A DNA stretch of 27,558 nt from Opitutia bacterium (GTDB lineage Bacteria; Verrucomicrobiota; Verrucomicrobiia; Opitutales; UBA953): NCBI GenBank assembly GCA_947463395.1, contig CANHRV010000004.1:1-27558 (forward strand), in the 5' to 3' direction. Positions within the stretch are counted from its first letter, which is position 1. Each line of letters begins with the position of its first letter. Both the position numbers and the translations under genes were made by a program. Below are positions 23,471-27,558 of this stretch, piece after piece. Below the pieces are notes generated by a model. The model was given only the letters and a program-made list of their open reading frames with translations. It did no database searches and was not told where the DNA came from.

Positions 23471-25228
23471 ATGCCTAATTACGGACAATATGTCTATGGT
23501 AGCGACCCCTACGATAAGAGGTCCCGTAGCATTTTGCTCGGCATGATTACCATCGAGCAGGTTGGCTATCAAAATAAAATCTACCGACTGAATTGGCGAC
23601 GCATTCTCCAAATCGCTCCGTTTGCTTTTCTGCTTTATTGGTTAATTTCTTCCGAAATTTTTTATTTTCGTGAACGCTACATGTGGGGAATTCCCACCAC
23701 CCGTCGGGCAGATGCTTACCTCTACTTACCTGAAACTTTAATCAATAATCTGATTAATTTACCTTTAACCCGCGAAGAAATTACCCGGCGTGAACGTCAA
23801 AAAATTATCGATTACAAGGAAGGCGAAACCTACGGACGGATTGCACACCTGCAACATAAGGGAGAATACTTTGTTAGCATTGCGAAAGCGGCTTTAGAGC
23901 GTGGCGATTTCCCTGAATTCGCCAAATACATCGGCACTGGAGCGATGCTTTCCCCTAAAAACGCCTGGGCTCAACAGCGTTGTGCAGAACTTTACTTCGT
24001 CATTGGGCGACCTCTTGATGCCTACACGATTCTCGAACAGTCTCTCGATTTTGCACTCGATGATCCCAGTCAATTTGAAGCCTACCTTTATCGTTGCTTC
24101 ATGTTGGACCAAGATAGTCGAGTCATTCAATGCGCTAAAAAATACCTCGCCCTTCCAGGGCTGAATCCAGCGATTGCTGAGCAACTCAAGTTAGCTCAAG
24201 CCCAAGCTAATTTCTTCCGTGGCAATTACCAAGAGGCATCACAATTGATTAAAAAATATCAATTAGAAACTATTCCCGACGGAGCATTGCTAAGAGCTCA
24301 AATTACCTGGGAAACCGAGGACCAAAACGAAGCACTAAAGCAACTGGACAAAATTATCACGGACTACCCCGCCATTAGCAAACTACTCGAAGTCAAAGCC
24401 ACTTGGCTAAAAGATTTAGGTGATTTCAAAGGCTCTCGGGACTGCCTCGACATTCTTGCCATCCAATACCCCAAAAACCCTGCTCCTATTATTCAATCAC
24501 TTCATTTAATCCCTGGACCTGAAAATCACGAGAAAAGAATGGCCATTGTTGAGCGCATCTTCCGTGAGTTTGGACGCAACGATGAAGCACTTATTGGCCT
24601 AGCCCTCTATGCCAATTCCGTAGCGGACACCGAGTTGAGTGCACGCCTACTCCGCTGGGCCGAGGAACGACGCTTTCCGAATCGAATCAAGTTTAGTTTA
24701 ACTCACGCCGAATGTTTGATTAACGCCAATCGAAGCCACGAAGCCATTACTCTCACAGACGAATTAATTAAATCCATCGACCGAGAACAATGGCCGGCCG
24801 ATACCCGTATCGCCCTCGATGCGATTCGTACGATTGCTTTCTTCGCCGATAATCAAACTGAAATCGGCTCCATTAATCTACAAAAGTTAATGCAGAATAA
24901 ATCAGTGCCTCCAAAAATGCTTATCGCTTCAGGTAATAAACTCATCAAAGCCAAGCGTTACTGGGAAGCGAATAATATGCTGATCCAGGCTCACCTCATG
25001 AACGAAATTAATCAGCCACTATTATTGCAAATTGTTAAACTCAAATTGGACCATCCTGAAGTTGCCGCGGATATTGAAGTCTACCTGCGTCGACTGATGA
25101 GCACTCGTCGTCCGCCCAAAGAAATGCTACAAGAGGCCCTCCAATGTGTGGCTTCGGATACCTATCTTTATTCCAAAAATCGCGATAAACTGCAGCTGGA
25201 TATTGAGAGTTTACTTGCTAGGCAATAA
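23471..25228 (+). CDS. Membrane-anchored tetratricopeptide-repeat protein
   Basis: 585 aa. A polar N-terminus of ~45 residues is followed by one hydrophobic helix at ~47-64 (LQIAPFAFLLYWLIS) after basic NWRR, so it is probably a signal-anchored inner-membrane protein with the bulk outside the cytoplasm. From ~115 to the end it consists of helical TPR-like repeats: HLQHKGEYFVSIAKAALERG, AELYFVIGRPLDAYTILEQS, AQANFFRGNYQEASQLIKKY, ECLINANRSHEAITLTDELI and KLIKAKRYWEANNMLIQAHL. I see no enzymatic motif. An ATG at 23543 (MITIEQVG) would shorten the polar start and also keep the helix. It follows the DUF255 gene by 57 bases and may be co-transcribed. The function is unknown; it is not a copy of the exported TPR protein upstream of exbB. 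Its stop abuts the stop of the minus-strand apbE-like gene. Confidence 0.75.
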   Translation: MPNYGQYVYGSDPYDKRSRSILLGMITIEQVGYQNKIYRLNWRRILQIAPFAFLLYWLISSEIFYFRERYMWGIPTTRRADAYLYLPETLINNLINLPLTREEITRRERQKIIDYKEGETYGRIAHLQHKGEYFVSIAKAALERGDFPEFAKYIGTGAMLSPKNAWAQQRCAELYFVIGRPLDAYTILEQSLDFALDDPSQFEAYLYRCFMLDQDSRVIQCAKKYLALPGLNPAIAEQLKLAQAQANFFRGNYQEASQLIKKYQLETIPDGALLRAQITWETEDQNEALKQLDKIITDYPAISKLLEVKATWLKDLGDFKGSRDCLDILAIQYPKNPAPIIQSLHLIPGPENHEKRMAIVERIFREFGRNDEALIGLALYANSVADTELSARLLRWAEERRFPNRIKFSLTHAECLINANRSHEAITLTDELIKSIDREQWPADTRIALDAIRTIAFFADNQTEIGSINLQKLMQNKSVPPKMLIASGNKLIKAKRYWEANNMLIQAHLMNEINQPLLLQIVKLKLDHPEVAADIEVYLRRLMSTRRPPKEMLQEALQCVASDTYLYSKNRDKLQLDIESLLARQ

Positions 25229-26125
25229 CTAGGCTGAAGGCAGTAGAGGAGTGGGTTTCAATTTCTGAGCCACCCCCCACCGAGTATTGTCACCCCACCA
25301 AATACCCCAGTCTTTATTCGTTTGTATGATGGATTCAACCTGAGCGGGGTTCAGCAAAGACCAAACACAGGCGAGCCCCTCAGCCTGCATTGCCTCTCTC
25401 GCTAGAACACGCAACGGCTGATTAGGTTGAACGCGTTGACGCGTCCGAAGGTTGATTAAAAAAGAGGAAGATGGTGTAAAAAACTTAGATACCATCGCTG
25501 AACGTGATAATAAAATCTGTTGAGACTCTCCGACGCCTAGACGCCATCCTGCAGACCCTGCAGGTGGATCCAAAGCAAGAACTCGATTGCCTCCAGCTAA
25601 GAGAAGAGCCCGGTGAATTCCCCAACGATTCTCCAATAAATCTGCCATGACATCGCAAAGATAACCTTTTAGAAAAGCGGAAAAATCAAGGCTCGCCTCA
25701 CCACGCAGGCGACAAAATTCATTGCCCGACAAATCCCACTCTGAATCCTTAACGGACTGAAAAATTTTTTCGATTTCAGGAGAGTCTGTTGGACAATCAC
25801 CTGTCGTGTTTTTGAGAGAAACAAAAACATTTCCCGCCGCTACATCAAAAGCTCCATTCGACATCGCTTTCAATCGCTGAGCAAAGCTCCAGAGTGCCTT
25901 AAAGTGCTCTCCGACAGGCACGAGTCCTCCGACTGGCATCTGATTAATCCCTGTCATCGGTCCATCAAGTTCACCGACATCGATTTCAGACAAAAAAGAA
26001 TGTATGTGATAAAAAATGGCTGAGGTCGCTCGCTGTGCGTAAGCATAATCCTCATCGGCAATCCGGATCCAAAATGGTGTACCCAAAAAGCTGTGCGAAA
26101 AATTATGAATGACCGAATCACTCAT
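25229..26125 (-). CDS. ApbE-like protein (FAD:protein FMN transferase family), degenerate
   Basis: 298 aa, near the family's core length without a lipoprotein signal. ApbE enzymes attach FMN to Thr residues of target flavoproteins. The family pattern is traceable: MSNGAFDVAAGNVF (88-101; typical NGAFDVTVGPL), DFSAFLKGYLCD (147-158; typical DLGGIAKGYAVD), LLLAGGN (174-180; typical NAGGD), FLINLRTR (223-230; typical HIIDPRTG) and MQAEGLACVWSLL (246-258; typical ADALATALF). Residues linked to Mg and FAD handling are replaced at several of these points: the GGIA loop, the Asp of IDPRTG, and the Ala-Asp-Ala step. The lysine and Asp of KGxxxD remain. It may be a non-catalytic or altered relative. 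It is the last gene of a minus-strand group, 27 bases after the thioesterase gene. Confidence 0.72.
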   Translation of the reverse strand: MSDSVIHNFSHSFLGTPFWIRIADEDYAYAQRATSAIFYHIHSFLSEIDVGELDGPMTGINQMPVGGLVPVGEHFKALWSFAQRLKAMSNGAFDVAAGNVFVSLKNTTGDCPTDSPEIEKIFQSVKDSEWDLSGNEFCRLRGEASLDFSAFLKGYLCDVMADLLENRWGIHRALLLAGGNRVLALDPPAGSAGWRLGVGESQQILLSRSAMVSKFFTPSSSFLINLRTRQRVQPNQPLRVLAREAMQAEGLACVWSLLNPAQVESIIQTNKDWGIWWGDNTRWGVAQKLKPTPLLPSA

Positions 26126-26152
26126 GAATAACGAAGAGCAAAAGCCAATGGG

Positions 26153-26572
26153 CTAAATCTTGAAATACCGCTGCAAGGCATTTTTGACATCTAAAGGAAT
26201 CAAGGCAGCGGACATCGGCCCCTGCCCTTCGCGCCACGCATAAACGGTCGTCAACGTCCCTTGGGCTACTGGACGATTCTGTACCACTGCCGTAAATCCC
26301 CAAACCAACTTTTTATCAGAAATTTCGAGAGGCTTTAATTGTACGGTCACCACCTCTTCGCGATGGATAGGCGAAAGGTAATCACATTCCACTCGGACTC
26401 GTGGGTAACCAGTCAACTTAGCCCCCTCGGTTTTCAGAAAAGGGATCTCTAAAGCACGAAAAAGGGCTTCTTCGGTTGCTTCGACCCAGAAAAAAATCGT
26501 CGAAAAATGTACGATACCCGCAGCATCGGTATCGGAAAATTGAGCTCGATAATCGGCAGAAAAGGTCCCCAT
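26153..26572 (-). CDS. Acyl-CoA thioesterase, YbgC/FadM-type 4HBT (hot-dog) fold
   Basis: 139 aa, the standard length for a single hot-dog domain. The N-terminal signature RAQFSDTDAAGIVHFSTIF (9-27) carries the catalytic Asp16 of the 4-hydroxybenzoyl-CoA thioesterase family; the following helix is FWVEATEEALFRAL. The strand pattern PRVRVECDYLSPIHREEVV also fits YbgC-like enzymes, which hydrolyse acyl-CoA thioesters, often short or phospholipid-related. ATG at 26572 was chosen; a TTG four codons earlier is possible, with AAAGG close to it. In proteobacteria ybgC heads the tol-pal cluster, but this gene is ~16 kb from exbBD here and sits between a VWA-like gene and an apbE-like gene. The substrate cannot be predicted. 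Confidence 0.85.
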   Translation of the reverse strand: MGTFSADYRAQFSDTDAAGIVHFSTIFFWVEATEEALFRALEIPFLKTEGAKLTGYPRVRVECDYLSPIHREEVVTVQLKPLEISDKKLVWGFTAVVQNRPVAQGTLTTVYAWREGQGPMSAALIPLDVKNALQRYFKI

Positions 26573-26617
26573 CGCTTTATGCAAAGCCTTTCTCTGCAGG
26601 GTGCAACCGCCAAGGCG

Positions 26618-27558
26618 CTAAGGTCTGGCTGGACGTCGTGCTGACCGCAACCAACCGACGTCGACCGAGGCTCCTCCTGAGGCTTCAACGCAAGCCTGCA
26701 GAAATGGTTGTGGGGTTTGTTGAATGGAAAAAAGGTAGAGTTTTGGGCCTTTACCCTTACCCCCTTCTCGAAACGCCTCTAACCAGCGCTTTTGCCACAA
26801 TCCAGGGGGTAATTGAGTACCCAGTCGGCTGTAGAAACTGTCGGAGTAAACCAGCCTAGGAGCTCCCTTGGCCATTTCTTCATAGACTCGCACCCCGTCC
26901 TGAAAATCCGAAAAAACGACAAGGGCATCATAGGGTTCACCAATCAATCGATCCAACCAAGCACCCAACGAACCTTTCTCGCAATACGTTCTAAGTCGAT
27001 GAAACAGCTGCCGACCTGTTTCCGTTAATTCTGCCTCATCCGTTGGCGAGGAAGCTTCGGTTAAGGGTGGAGCCTTTCCGCGAAATTGTTTTCCATGAAC
27101 AATCACTTCTTCCAAAGCCACGATACGCGCACCATCAAACTGAAAAATGTCGGCATCGGGATATTGTGATTTAATCTCTTGAGAAACTTTTTCCAGATAC
27201 GGTCGCATCGAACCAGAACAATCGAGATAAACCGCGACCCGTTTAGCCTGGATACTCGCGCCCAAAACAGGGCGACCGATAAAATTTTTCTGGCTGACCA
27301 AACCTCCGAACGAAAAACCTTTTCCCTTCCCTGCTCCTGCTAATTGACCAGAAGGAGATAGCGAATTTAAAGGAATTGTTTCAACCGAAGAGAAAGTTGG
27401 CAGAACGATGGATGATGAAGATAAGTTAACCGCAATACGCTGCTTGGATAATGGTAACTTTGGTGGTTGTTTGATTGTATAATTAGCAGAAGCATTACCG
27501 AGAGCACCCACTGAGCCGGTAGTGGCGACGAAACATTCAGGGTCTTGAGGTTTTGAAG
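26618..27558 (-). CDS. von Willebrand factor A-like protein, 5' end beyond the window
   Basis: The frame stays open from its stop (TAG at 26618-26620) to the window edge, so the N-terminus is missing; a GTG at 27511 is in frame but nothing marks it as a true start. About 313 residues are visible. The central part begins a Rossmann-like VWA domain: RVAVYLDCSGSMRPYL at about 27190-27238 contains the MIDAS motif DxSxS (Asp, Ser and Ser at 27209-27223). A later strand ALVVFSDFQDGVR has an Asp that could complete metal binding. The ~85 residues before it are Ser/Gly-rich and low in complexity (GQLAGAGKGKGFSFGGL), like an exposed linker. No AAA+ MoxR partner is in view. It probably heads the minus-strand group with the thioesterase (33-base gap) and apbE-like genes. 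VWA-like metal-dependent binding is inferred; the partner is unknown. Confidence 0.68.
   Translation of the reverse strand, partial: SKPQDPECFVATTGSVGALGNASANYTIKQPPKLPLSKQRIAVNLSSSSIVLPTFSSVETIPLNSLSPSGQLAGAGKGKGFSFGGLVSQKNFIGRPVLGASIQAKRVAVYLDCSGSMRPYLEKVSQEIKSQYPDADIFQFDGARIVALEEVIVHGKQFRGKAPPLTEASSPTDEAELTETGRQLFHRLRTYCEKGSLGAWLDRLIGEPYDALVVFSDFQDGVRVYEEMAKGAPRLVYSDSFYSRLGTQLPPGLWQKRWLEAFREGGKGKGPKLYLFSIQQTPQPFLQACVEASGGASVDVGWLRSARRPARP

Noticed and set aside
1..27558. tRNA, rRNA, CRISPR, insertion sequence, prophage or toxin-antitoxin genes
   Set aside because: Looked for on both strands by eye; no cloverleaf-like sequence, regular repeat array, transposase or integrase motif was seen.

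Overview
This 27.6 kb window is a gene-dense stretch of a bacterial chromosome with balanced base composition and almost no spare DNA. It looks like a Verrucomicrobiota (PVC superphylum) genome. The best hints are a GreA-type factor carrying a roughly 500-residue N-terminal extension, an architecture I associate with Chlamydiae and Verrucomicrobia, and exported tetratricopeptide (TPR) proteins leading into exbB-exbD-exbD. The thrB type (ATVANVACGFD) and the scarcity of clear Shine-Dalgarno sequences fit too. The assignment is inference from gene content; there is no rRNA or phylogenetic marker analysis behind it. I see no tRNA, rRNA, CRISPR array, insertion sequence, integrase or phage gene.

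Layout. (1) 1-4664: the 3' end of rpe (+) meets rlmN (-) tail to tail. The long greA-like gene is divergent from rlmN and ends in a strong terminator. It is followed by an ArsR-type regulator fused to a methyltransferase. (2) 4800-10935: an apparent five-gene operon of a 1109-aa exported TPR protein, a 330-aa exported repeat protein, ExbB/TolQ, and two ExbD/TolR proteins, closed by a UUCG-loop terminator. This is the most system-like part of the window: a proton-driven envelope motor with its own exported scaffold proteins and no TonB gene beside it. (3) 11011-13389: a structured intergenic element, then thrC and thrB on the minus strand, overlapping, for the last two steps of threonine synthesis. 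(4) 13475-19556: a tight plus-strand run of nadE (glutamine-dependent NAD synthetase), a GlcD-type FAD oxidase, a HAD phosphatase/mutase and uvrB. (5) 19557-21284: mutL on the minus strand, ending exactly where uvrB ends. (6) 21401-25228: a thioredoxin/DUF255 (YyaL-type) protein and a membrane-anchored TPR protein. (7) 25229-27558: a minus-strand group of a von Willebrand A-like protein (cut by the window edge), a 4HBT thioesterase and a degenerate ApbE-like protein.

The window is mostly housekeeping. What stands out is this. Three of the four convergent gene junctions have overlapping or directly abutting stop codons. MutL has lost the recognisable endonuclease metal motifs. ApbE has lost most of its signature residues. 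The TPR-TPR-ExbB-ExbD-ExbD operon has no obvious partner. The single roomy convergent junction (exbD/thrC) holds nested inverted repeats that do not look like a simple terminator. No intergenic stretch exceeds 300 bases; the longest, 10883-11123, is described below.
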